A DNA stretch of 64,000 bases from Alicyclobacillus sp. (GTDB taxonomy: Bacteria > Bacillota > Bacilli > Alicyclobacillales > Alicyclobacillaceae): assembly GCA_023511725.1 (NCBI GenBank), contig JAIMAY010000001.1, positions 112,574 to 176,573 on the forward strand, in the 5' to 3' direction. Below the pieces are notes generated by a model. It was not told the DNA's origin and did no database searches. It worked only from the letters and a program-made list of their open reading frames with translations. Of this stretch, positions 24,945 through 32,233 are shown in pieces; the first letter of the stretch is position 1, and every line of letters begins with the position of its first letter. The position numbers and the translations under genes were made by a program.

Positions 24945-25550
24945 TCAGGCTGGCAAATGGTTCGGGGCGCTCACCAACTGGGTGTGCACAATATAGCGCA
25001 TAGGAGCAAATCCGAAGAAACTGAACGGCCAGCAAGTTTGAAGCGTGAGCGTCTCATACGGCGTGGGGCGCGTTTCGTACAGCGCCGTCGGCGGCACCAC
25101 CTCTGTCGTCGTCACCCTGTAGATGAACACGCCGTACGGTGTCGCAAATGCCACGCTGTCGCCCGGTTTCACGTCGCGCAGCACGCGAAATACCGTATCA
25201 CGGTGTCCGGCAACGTACACGTTGCTGCCCTGACCTGGCAGGGCGCTCGGCATGTAGTGACCCGCACCGAGTTCGAGATCAGTCCAAGATGTCCCCTGCA
25301 CCACGGGGATCTCGGCATGTTGTCGCGGAAAGATCAGTTCCCCAATCTTATCGCCTTCCGCCGGCGGGGGCGTCCAGAGCGGCCCCGCGTTGACCGGGCG
25401 GTAAAGGGGCAGTGGGCGTTGATTGACCCATACCGTCTCCCACAGGTACTTCCACCCGAAATACACCACAAGGACCAACCCCACCACCGCCATCAGCAGG
25501 GGAATGGCGCGGATGGTGTGCACGATCCAGCGTGTCTGTGCGTTGATCAT
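24945..25550 (-). CDS. Class D sortase
   Basis: Membrane-bound transpeptidase that anchors LPxT-type proteins to the cell wall. The 201-residue chain has one N-terminal membrane helix (residues about 14-33), then the sortase barrel with catalytic His116 (VAGHRDTVF), Cys173 (LTLQTCWPF) and Arg185 (FAPMRYIVHT). The TLxTC arrangement is the sortase signature. It lies 15 bases after the LPQTS surface-protein gene on the same strand, so it is a dedicated enzyme-substrate pair. The ribosome site is weak (AAGG, 11 bases upstream), so coupling to the upstream gene is likely. Confidence 0.93.
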   Translation of the reverse strand: MINAQTRWIVHTIRAIPLLMAVVGLVLVVYFGWKYLWETVWVNQRPLPLYRPVNAGPLWTPPPAEGDKIGELIFPRQHAEIPVVQGTSWTDLELGAGHYMPSALPGQGSNVYVAGHRDTVFRVLRDVKPGDSVAFATPYGVFIYRVTTTEVVPPTALYETRPTPYETLTLQTCWPFSFFGFAPMRYIVHTQLVSAPNHLPA

Positions 25551-25565
25551 ACGAATCCCGTCGCC

Positions 25566-26339
25566 TTATGCCATCCAGCGCCGCGTCCAACGCCAGATGG
25601 GATAGGCTGCACCTCCGCCCACAACGAGCAGCAAGCCGCCCAGTGCAATCCACAGCGGTTGATTTGTCGACGTCTGTGGCAGGGTGCTCCAGCCGCTCCC
25701 GGATGCGTAGGACGTGCCCGTGTCGGACGTTCCAGTTGATCCTGAGCCACCGGACGATCCGATGCCGCTCGTGCCTGACCCTGTGCTACCCGTTCCTGTA
25801 CCGCCCGTGCTGCCACCCGACGAGCCACCCGTGGAGCCAATCACATTCCCAATGGTGTTGGTAATCCCGCCGACGGTGTTGGAGATCACATTCGAAATCG
25901 TGTTACCCGGATCAGACGTGTCACCGCCCGCGGAGGATGAACCGCCGCCCAGCAGGCTGCCCGTGGCATTCTCCAAGGCTTCCGTGGCATTCTGCAAGGT
26001 TTGGGTGATGTTACCGACCGTATTCGTGACCCCGCCTATCGTGTTGGAGAGGATGCCGGTGGGGTCTGTCGCGCTCGAGGTCAACGCAGACCCGCTGCTC
26101 TGCGTGGTCGACCCGCCCGCGATGCCGCTCAAGGCGTTGGTGACGCCGGTCACGGTGTTGGTCAGAGTTTGCACGGTGGAACCTACGGTGGCATTCAAGG
26201 CTTGACCAAGACTGGATGAGTTCAGAGGCAGTTGCAGTGTGTGCGCATACACGCTGACCCCGTGGCCCACCAGCGTAAGTCCACCCAGCGCGGTCAGCGC
26301 GACGGAAGCGCTGCGAAGAATGATGTTGCGGTTCACCAT
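25566..26339 (-). CDS. LPQTS-anchored repetitive surface protein, sortase substrate
   Basis: A 257-residue secreted protein. It has an N-terminal signal segment (SASVALTALGGLTLVGHG, cleavage near VYAH), then a low-complexity Thr/Asn/Gly/Val body with repeats of the type NTIGGVTNTVGNI and NTVGGITNTIGNVIG, then a Gly/Ser/Thr linker. The C-terminus is a sorting signal: LPQTS, a hydrophobic helix (WIALGGLLLVVGGGAAYPIW) and the basic tail RWTRRWMA. ATG 26339 has GAGGAGG 9 bases upstream. The sortase gene follows directly. The periodic amphipathic repeats suggest an extended or coiled stalk; what it displays is unknown. A tandem 10-bp DNA repeat lies just upstream. Confidence 0.88.
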   Translation of the reverse strand: MVNRNIILRSASVALTALGGLTLVGHGVSVYAHTLQLPLNSSSLGQALNATVGSTVQTLTNTVTGVTNALSGIAGGSTTQSSGSALTSSATDPTGILSNTIGGVTNTVGNITQTLQNATEALENATGSLLGGGSSSAGGDTSDPGNTISNVISNTVGGITNTIGNVIGSTGGSSGGSTGGTGTGSTGSGTSGIGSSGGSGSTGTSDTGTSYASGSGWSTLPQTSTNQPLWIALGGLLLVVGGGAAYPIWRWTRRWMA

Positions 26340-26396
26340 GGAATCGGGCCTCCTCAAGGATAAAGTCTGGCGTAACTTGATGGGACTTGGCGGCCG

Positions 26397-26434
26397 AGAT
26401 CGACTCAGGTCGAACAAGGTCGAATCAGCTCGAA
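26397..26434 (-). repeat. Four direct repeats with 10-bp period, probable operator
   Basis: On the plus strand the units AGATCGAC, AGGTCGAA, AGGTCGAA and AGCTCGAA start at 26397, 26407, 26417 and 26427. The spacing is exactly one DNA turn, so all units face the same side of the helix. The array lies 58-95 bases upstream of the surface-protein start codon, the right place for an activator such as a response regulator. No regulator gene is adjacent. Confidence 0.55.
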
Positions 26435-26449
26435 CCCCCCCAAAGAAAG

Positions 26450-26480
26450 ACGATGCCCGCTGCCGATGTCGGTAGCGGGG
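26450..26480. other. Imperfect hairpin in the gap upstream of the sortase operon
   Basis: An imperfect inverted repeat pairs a GCCCGCT-x-CCGA arm with a TCGG-x-AGCGGG(G)C arm around a TG loop. On the minus strand it is followed by a T-rich tract. No gene needing a terminator lies to its right on that strand, so its role is open. The rest of the gap from 26481 to about 26630 shows no gene. Confidence 0.3.
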
Positions 26481-26632
26481 CTCCTGGTGTGAACATGCGC
26501 GTCGTCTGACCAACCAGTCGTTCGTTGCAATTTTCGAACTTCAGCCATAGGATACGGCCGTCGCGCTGCGGCGTCAACCCATGAAAATCCAGGGATGTGG
26601 CGGAGGTGTCCCTCCACGGCGCAGGGGAATGC

Positions 26633-26661
26633 TTGACAAGCGTGTTGGCGGCGCGTATGCT
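26633..26661 (+). promoter_or_regulatory. Sigma-A promoter of the hisS-aspS operon
   Basis: A perfect TTGACA (26633-26638) is followed after 17 bp by TATGCT (26656-26661). Transcription should start near 26668 and read through the T-box leader. Confidence 0.75.
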
Positions 26662-26667
26662 TCAGGT

Positions 26668-26972
26668 GAAGTTTCCCTGCCCGGATGATGACGGCTTTCA
26701 ACAAGTGAACACAGCGGATTTGATGACGAGGAAGAGTACCTGTAACACGCGCGCTCAGAGAGACTTGCCCGTGGCTGCGAGGCGGTCCGTGGCGATGCAG
26801 GGAAAGACCCCTCCGAGAACCCGTGCCAACGGGTCATTGCCCCCAAGCACGGGCGTTCGCGCACGTTATGCGCCAGAGCGGGGTGCGGCGGGTGGTCGCG
26901 CCCAAACAGGGTGGCACCGCGGAAGATCGCTTTTCGTCCCTGTCCCAGGACAGGAATGAAAGGCGTTTTTTT
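26668..26972 (+). promoter_or_regulatory. T-box riboswitch of hisS-aspS with aspartate specifier GAC
   Basis: The leader has the full class I T-box plan. Stem I contains GATGA, AAGAGTA (26732-26738) and the apical AGAGAG motif. The T-box sequence AGGGTGGCACCGCGG is at 26908-26922, and a long terminator hairpin (26928-26965) ends in seven T. Aligning the specifier loop with the B. subtilis glyQS pattern (helix, GAAA, specifier, one base, helix) places GAC at 26806-26808, between CAGG (26798-26801) and CCTC (26810-26813), which pair with CCTG and GAGG on the 5' side. GAC is an Asp codon, so uncharged tRNA-Asp should be the effector although hisS is first in the operon. The transcription start is inferred. 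Confidence 0.88.
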
Positions 26973-27038
26973 ATACCGCGTTTCACGTGTCATCGGGTGG
27001 GATGTATTGAAGACCATCATACGCAGGGGAGACACGAT

Positions 27039-28295
27039 ATGCTGACACAGCGTCCCAGAGGTACCGTCGACATTCTGCCCGGCGAGGTTCGGGTGTGGCA
27101 TCGGTTCGAGCACCTGGTGCGCCAGCTCTTCAGCCGCTACGGTTATGAGGAGATACGGACCCCGATGTTCGAGCACACGGAGTTGTTTGCTCGAGGCGTT
27201 GGGGAGACCACCGATATTGTGGAGAAGGAGATGTACACCTTTCAGGACAGAGGGGGCCGGAGCATCACGCTGAGGCCGGAGGGCACCGCTGGCGTGGTGC
27301 GGGCCTATGTGGAGAACAAACTGTACGGGGAGCCCGGAGTAGCCAAGCTCTACTACGTGGGGCCCATGTTTCGGTATGAGAAGCCTCAGCACGGGCGCCA
27401 GCGTCAGTTTCATCAGGTGGGGGTGGAAGCCCTCGGTTCGGACGATCCGGCCCTGGACGCGGAGGTCATCGCCCTCAGCTGGCGGCTCCTCGAGGCGCTG
27501 GACGTACAGGACATCACCATCGAGCTCAACAGCGTGGGCTGCAGCGAGTGCCGGCCCGTGTACCGGGAACAACTCATCGCCGCGCTCCGGCCCGTTGCGG
27601 ATCGGTTGTGCAAGGATTGCCAGCAGCGTCTGGGCCGAAATCCGCTGCGCGTGCTGGACTGCAAGCAGGCGTCCTGTCGTGCGGTGCTCGACGAGGTGCG
27701 GCCGCCGCTTCTGCCGGATGCGTGGTGCGACGCCTGCCGTACGCACCATGACGAGGTGCGCTCGCACCTGCGCGCGTTGGGCTTGTCTTGGCAGGACAAC
27801 CCTCGGCTTGTCCGCGGTCTTGATTACTATACGCGGACCACGTGGGAGATCACGCATCCGCAGCACAGCACCGTGATTGGCGGGGGACGCTACAACCGGC
27901 TGGTGGCCGAGGTGGGTGGACCGGAGACCCCCGGCATCGGCTTTGCGGGCGGCGTCGAGCGAATCTTCGCCGCCATGGGTGACCAGTCCGAGATGCCGCT
28001 GCGGGATGGGGTGTTTGTCGCGATCGCGGACTCGGCAGCGGCCCTGATCGCCACCCGGCTGTTGGAGCAGTTGCGCGGCGCCGGGCTGCGGGCAGACCGG
28101 GATTATCAGGGGCGCAGCCTGAAGAGCCAACTGCGGCAGGCGGATCGGTGGGGTGCTCGATTCGCGGCCATCCTCGGCGAGGCTGAGTTAGCACAGGAGG
28201 CCGTCACGGTGCGGGATCTCACGGAGGGTACCCAAACGCTGGTGCCGTTGGACCAAGCGGCGGAGATTATGCGGGAAAGGATGACGCGTGAATGA
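27039..28295 (+). CDS. hisS: Histidyl-tRNA synthetase
   Basis: Class II synthetase charging tRNA-His, 418 residues, normal length. Motif 2 and neighbours read TLRPEGTAGVVRAYVENKL and RYEKPQHGRQRQFHQVG; the histidine-specific loop is LVRGLDYYTRTTWE; motif 3 is GIGFAGGVERIF. The anticodon-binding domain follows. ATG 27039 has GGGGAG 7 bases upstream and lies 66 bases after the T-box terminator; the open frame to the left is leader RNA. aspS overlaps its end by 4 bases (ATGA). Confidence 0.97.
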   Translation: MLTQRPRGTVDILPGEVRVWHRFEHLVRQLFSRYGYEEIRTPMFEHTELFARGVGETTDIVEKEMYTFQDRGGRSITLRPEGTAGVVRAYVENKLYGEPGVAKLYYVGPMFRYEKPQHGRQRQFHQVGVEALGSDDPALDAEVIALSWRLLEALDVQDITIELNSVGCSECRPVYREQLIAALRPVADRLCKDCQQRLGRNPLRVLDCKQASCRAVLDEVRPPLLPDAWCDACRTHHDEVRSHLRALGLSWQDNPRLVRGLDYYTRTTWEITHPQHSTVIGGGRYNRLVAEVGGPETPGIGFAGGVERIFAAMGDQSEMPLRDGVFVAIADSAAALIATRLLEQLRGAGLRADRDYQGRSLKSQLRQADRWGARFAAILGEAELAQEAVTVRDLTEGTQTLVPLDQAAEIMRERMTRE

Positions 28296-30133
28296 GCATG
28301 GCGGCGATTCGACTGCATCGAACGCATCCGGTGGAGGCCGTGCTGACGGTCGGCGACGGCACGAGTGTGGTGTTGGCGGGATGGGTTCAGCGCAGGCGAG
28401 ACCTCGGCGGCGTGATCTTCATTGATCTGCGTGATCGCAGCGGGCTGGTGCAGCTCGTATTTGATCGGGAGCGCGGCACACCGGACGATGTGATGCGCGC
28501 GGCGGACCGGTTGCGGAGCGAATACGTGATCGCCGTGCATGGGAAGGTGGCCCGGCGGTCACCGGAGACGGTCAACCCGAACCTGGTCACAGGGGAATTC
28601 GAGGTCGTGGTGGCGGACCTGGAACTGCTCAACACCGCGAAGACGCCTCCCTTCGCGATTGAGGATGGCTTCGACGTGGATGAGACCCTGCGTCTTCGCT
28701 ACCGCTACCTGGACCTTCGCCGCCCGGCCATGCAGCGGATGCTGATGTTGCGGCATCAGGTGTTCCGTGCGTTCCGACGGTTCCTGGACGAGCATGGCTT
28801 TGTCGAAGTGGAAACGCCGATGCTCACGCGGAGCACGCCCGAGGGGGCGCGCGACTACGTGGTGCCGAGTCGACTCCAGCCGGGCGAGTTCTACGCACTG
28901 CCGCAGTCACCGCAGTTGTTCAAGCAGCTGCTGATGGTGGCCGGCTTCGAACGGTACTACCAAATCGCGCGGTGCTTCCGCGACGAGGACCTGCGGGCGG
29001 ACAGGCAACCCGAGTTCACACAGCTCGACATTGAGACATCCTTCCTCACGCAGGACGAGTTGCTCACGCTGATGGAGGAGATGTTCGCCAGTGTCTGGCA
29101 GGAGGTGCTGGGTATCGAACTGGCGCGGCCGTTCCCGCGCCTGACCTGGCAGGAAGCGATGGAGCGATATGGCTCCGACAAACCGGACATTCGCTTTGGC
29201 ATGGAGCTTCTGGATCTGGCGTCGGTGTTTCGCGAGACATCGTTCCGGGTCTTCCGTGAGGCCCTGGCGAATGGTGGCGTGATCAAGGGGCTGTTGGTGG
29301 AAGGTGCCGCGGACTGGTCGCGCAAGCAATGGGATGACCTGATCCGCTTCGTGGCCGGCTTTGGGATGCGCGGCTTGGCGCCGGTCGCGTTCCTGCCCGA
29401 CGAGACCATCCGCTCGCCCATCGGCAAGTTTTTGGCGCCGACGGAGATTGAAGCGCTGCGCGAAGCCACCGGTGCTAAATCGGGCGATCTCGTCCTCATC
29501 GGCGCCGGCCCGGCGGCGACGGTGCTGCAGGCGATGGGTCAACTCCGCCTGAAGCTGGGGCATGATCTCGGGCTCGTGGACGAGAGCCGTTTCGCCTTCC
29601 TGTGGGTTGTGGACTTTCCGCTCTTCGCCTGGGACGAGGAGCAACAGCGCTGGGTTGCGGAGCACCACCCGTTCACCATGCCGAGGTGGGAAGATATCGA
29701 ACTGCTCGAGACGGATCCCGGCCGTGCCCGCGCACAGGCGTACGACTTGGTGCTGAACGGTTACGAGTTGTCTTCCGGCAGCATGCGCATCTTCCGCCGC
29801 GACATTCAGGAGAGGATGTTTGCGGCGCTCGGGTTCACACCTGAAGAGGCGCGCGAAAAATTCGGGTTCCTGCTGGATGCTTTTGAATACGGTACGCCGC
29901 CGCACGGTGGGATCGCCTTCGGGTTGGATCGGATTGTGATGCTGATGGGGGGCGGCAAGTCTCTGCGCGACTGCATCGCCTTCCCGAAGACATCGAGTGG
30001 GACGGATCTCATGGTGGGCGCACCGTCTCCCATCAGTCCGGAACAACTGGAGACCCTGCGGATCAGCATCCGGCCACAGGCAGGCGCACCAGCAGACTCG
30101 GCTTGCGGGGTCGCGCCGAGCGTGATACGATAA
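28292..30133 (+). CDS. aspS: Aspartyl-tRNA synthetase
   Basis: Class IIb bacterial-type AspRS, 613 residues including an extended C-terminus. The OB-fold anticodon domain (VLAGWVQRRRDLGGVIFIDL) is followed by FVEVETPMLTRSTPEGARDY, motif 2 FRDEDLRADRQPEFTQLD, the bacterial GAD insertion, and motif 3 GGIAFGLDRIVMLM. Its ATG overlaps the hisS stop codon, so both are made from the T-box-controlled transcript. The promoter of the downstream 6S RNA lies inside its last codons. Whether it also charges tRNA-Asn cannot be decided from this window. Confidence 0.97.
   Translation: MSMAAIRLHRTHPVEAVLTVGDGTSVVLAGWVQRRRDLGGVIFIDLRDRSGLVQLVFDRERGTPDDVMRAADRLRSEYVIAVHGKVARRSPETVNPNLVTGEFEVVVADLELLNTAKTPPFAIEDGFDVDETLRLRYRYLDLRRPAMQRMLMLRHQVFRAFRRFLDEHGFVEVETPMLTRSTPEGARDYVVPSRLQPGEFYALPQSPQLFKQLLMVAGFERYYQIARCFRDEDLRADRQPEFTQLDIETSFLTQDELLTLMEEMFASVWQEVLGIELARPFPRLTWQEAMERYGSDKPDIRFGMELLDLASVFRETSFRVFREALANGGVIKGLLVEGAADWSRKQWDDLIRFVAGFGMRGLAPVAFLPDETIRSPIGKFLAPTEIEALREATGAKSGDLVLIGAGPAATVLQAMGQLRLKLGHDLGLVDESRFAFLWVVDFPLFAWDEEQQRWVAEHHPFTMPRWEDIELLETDPGRARAQAYDLVLNGYELSSGSMRIFRRDIQERMFAALGFTPEEAREKFGFLLDAFEYGTPPHGGIAFGLDRIVMLMGGGKSLRDCIAFPKTSSGTDLMVGAPSPISPEQLETLRISIRPQAGAPADSACGVAPSVIR
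30103..30131 (+). promoter_or_regulatory. Promoter of the 6S RNA gene, inside the end of aspS
   Basis: TTGCGG (30103-30108) and TACGAT (30126-30131) are 17 bp apart, with the TG of an extended -10 at 30123-30124. The -10 touches the first base of the aspS stop codon. Predicted initiation near 30138 gives a short 5' extension before the 6S closing stem, as in B. subtilis 6S-1, whose 5' end is processed. Confidence 0.6.
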
Positions 30134-30146
30134 GAGCACCTCGAGG

Positions 30147-30345
30147 GAGGATGCCCTGCGCTGTTGGTGTAGACCAGCGTGTTTTGAGCCAACACCCATA
30201 TGAAAGGGAGTCCGGTGTCCCGCATCGGCACAAATGCCTCCGGCCAGGGGCCGCGTGGACTTGGCGCCGGTCCGGGCAGGACACCCACCTGCGTGAGCGC
30301 AGGTTCAAAACGTACGGGTGCCACGGCAGCCGCGGGGCATGCCTG
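30147..30345 (+). ncRNA. ssrS: 6S RNA (sigma-A holoenzyme regulator)
   Basis: An RNA of about 195 bases lies between aspS and rarA, the place of bsrA (6S-1) in B. subtilis. Its ends pair in a long closing stem: ATGCCCTGCGCTG (30151-30163) with CAGCCGCGGGGCAT (30327-30340). The 5' side carries the segment TTGAGCCAACACC, then ATATGAAAGGGAG, close to the Bacillus 6S-1 sequence as I recall it. The interior GC stems leave a central bubble of the kind that mimics an open promoter. 6S RNA binds RNA polymerase holoenzyme in stationary phase. A separate promoter precedes it and an intrinsic terminator follows. Exact ends are inferred. Confidence 0.88.
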
Positions 30346-30355
30346 ATCAGCACAA

Positions 30356-30388
30356 GCCGCGTCGCGAGCTTTCGCGGCGCGTTTTTGT
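30356..30388 (+). terminator. Intrinsic terminator after the 6S RNA
   Basis: CGCGTCGCGA (30358-30367) pairs with TCGCGGCGCG (30372-30381), with one G-T pair and a 4-base loop, followed by TTTTTGTT. It ends the 6S transcript about 80 bases before rarA. Confidence 0.85.
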
Positions 30389-30468
30389 TATCATAAAGCT
30401 GAGTTTTTCAGTAGGATATGTCGTGCCCGTCGCGGTGCGGCAATACGGCGCACGAGGAGGTGAAGGGA

Positions 30469-31737
30469 TTGGACCTGTTTTCGGCCAAGGCCGCAGAAGA
30501 GGAGAGGGCTCAGGCGCCCCTTGCGCACCGGATGCGACCGCGTACCCTGGACGAAGTGGTGGGGCAGTCCCACCTTCTGGGGCCGGGCAGTGCTCTTCGC
30601 CGCGCCATTGAGTCGGACCGGCTGTGGTCCGTTCTGTTGTATGGGCCGCCTGGCTGTGGCAAGACGACACTGGCGGAAGTCATCGCTCACGCGACCAAGG
30701 CGCGCTTTGCCCGCCTCAACGCCGTGACGGCAGGCGTGGGCGATGTGCGCGAGGTGGTCCGGGCGGCTCAGGAGGAGCGGCGGTTGTACGGGCGGCGCAC
30801 GGTCCTGTTCATCGACGAGATCCACCGCTTCAACAAGGCGCAGCAGGATGCCCTGTTGCCGTTTGTCGAGCGCGGCGTGGTCACGTTGATTGGCGCGACG
30901 ACGGAGAACCCGTATCTCCATGTGAATCGAGCGCTGGTGTCAAGGTCCCTGGTGCTGCGGCTAGAGCCGCTGACGGATGACGATATTCGCCTGCTGTTGA
31001 ACCGCGCACTATCCGATGATGAGCGTGGCCTGGGACGGTACGGCGCCCGCCTGACCGCCGATGCCATGGACGCCATCGTCCGGCTTGCGGGTGGCGACGC
31101 ACGACGGGCCTTGAACACGCTGGAGGTGGCGGTGCTCACGGCGCCAGTCGACGCCGAGGGGCGGATCACGGTCGATGCTGCACAGGTGGCCAGCGCGGTG
31201 CAGGAGCGGCCGGTGTCCTACGACCAAGGCGGGGACGAGCACTATGACACCATCTCCGCGTTCATCAAGTCTGTGCGCGGTTCCGATGCCGACGCGGCAC
31301 TATTGTGGTTGGCGAAGATGGTAGCCGGGGGAGAGGATCCCCGCTTTATCGCACGCCGGCTGGTCATCCTCGCCTCAGAAGACATCGGCAACGCGGACCC
31401 GCAGGCGCTCGTCCTGGCGGTGGCGGGCATGCACGCTGTGGAAGCCATCGGTATGCCCGAAGCCCGGATCATCCTGGCGCAGGTGACCACGTACCTGGCC
31501 AAGGCACCCAAGTCGAACGCCAGCTATGTCGCGATTGGGCGCGCATTGGCGGACGTCGAAGCCGGCATCTCGCTGCGCGTTCCGGCGCACCTTCGCGGGA
31601 CGGGCTACAGCGGTGCCGCACGTCTGGGCCACGGTGCGGACTACAAGTATCCGCATGATTACCCCGGGCATTGGGTTGAGCAGAATTATTGGCCGGAAGG
31701 TGTGAGCCCGCGCGTCTATTACGAGCCCGGGCGGTGA
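30469..31737 (+). CDS. rarA: Replication-associated recombination protein A (AAA+ ATPase)
   Basis: MgsA/WHIP-family AAA+ ATPase that acts at stalled replication forks. The 422-residue chain begins MDLFSAKAAEEERAQ, then has HRMRPRTLDEVVGQSHLLG, Walker A GPPGCGKTT (59-67), Walker B LFIDEIHRFNKAQQD (about 105-119), sensor 1 IGATTENP and the C-terminal DDYPGHW-like end (PHDYPGHWVEQNYWP). The start is TTG 30469, with GAGGAGG 8 bases upstream; the in-frame ATG at 30418 has no ribosome site. It precedes cymR as in Bacillus. Confidence 0.95.
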   Translation: MDLFSAKAAEEERAQAPLAHRMRPRTLDEVVGQSHLLGPGSALRRAIESDRLWSVLLYGPPGCGKTTLAEVIAHATKARFARLNAVTAGVGDVREVVRAAQEERRLYGRRTVLFIDEIHRFNKAQQDALLPFVERGVVTLIGATTENPYLHVNRALVSRSLVLRLEPLTDDDIRLLLNRALSDDERGLGRYGARLTADAMDAIVRLAGGDARRALNTLEVAVLTAPVDAEGRITVDAAQVASAVQERPVSYDQGGDEHYDTISAFIKSVRGSDADAALLWLAKMVAGGEDPRFIARRLVILASEDIGNADPQALVLAVAGMHAVEAIGMPEARIILAQVTTYLAKAPKSNASYVAIGRALADVEAGISLRVPAHLRGTGYSGAARLGHGADYKYPHDYPGHWVEQNYWPEGVSPRVYYEPGR

Positions 31738-31770
31738 AACAATTTCTGGCCTGGTGATGGAGGCAAAGGC

Positions 31771-32181
31771 ATGAAAATCTCAACGAAGGGCCGCTATGGG
31801 CTGATGCTGTTGGTGGATTTGGCGATGTACGGCGGATCATCCCCGGTCCCGCTCAAGGCCGTGGCCGAGCGACAGGGACTGTCCGAGCACTACCTCGAAC
31901 AACTCATTGGGCCGCTTCGAAATGCGGGATTCGTGCGCAGCGTTCGCGGGGCGTACGGTGGGTACATCCTGGCCAAACCCCGGCGTGAGATCACCGCGAA
32001 GGATGTGTTGCTGACACTGGAGGGGCCGCTCAGCTTGGTGGACGAAGATGTCGATGATGGTTTCCAGGAGCTTTGGGACCGCCTTCGCGATTCGATGCTT
32101 ACGGTCTTGGAAGGCGTGACCCTGGATGACCTCGTGGACATGAAACAGCGGCACGATAATGCGTACATGTACTACATCTGA
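31771..32181 (+). CDS. cymR: Rrf2-family regulator, CymR-like
   Basis: A 136-residue winged-helix regulator. It opens with MKISTKGRYGLMLLVDLA, the Rrf2 signature, and has the recognition helix region LSEHYLEQLIGPLRNAGFVRSVRG followed by the wing GAYGGYIL. The three Cys that bind an Fe-S cluster in IscR/NsrR are absent, as in CymR. In Bacillus CymR represses cysteine and sulfur-uptake genes together with CysK. It is followed 52 bases later by a cysteine desulfurase, the same order as in B. subtilis. ATG 31771 has GGAGG 7 bases upstream. Confidence 0.9.
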   Translation: MKISTKGRYGLMLLVDLAMYGGSSPVPLKAVAERQGLSEHYLEQLIGPLRNAGFVRSVRGAYGGYILAKPRREITAKDVLLTLEGPLSLVDEDVDDGFQELWDRLRDSMLTVLEGVTLDDLVDMKQRHDNAYMYYI

Positions 32182-32233
32182 ATGAAAGCCGGCTCAACGC
32201 CGGTCTGTCGCCATCGCAGGGATGGTGACACGT

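Noticed and set aside
26808..26812. Overlapping Asp/His specifier (GACAC) in the hisS-aspS T-box
   Set aside because: The bases after GAC are CCC, so a shifted His codon is not available.
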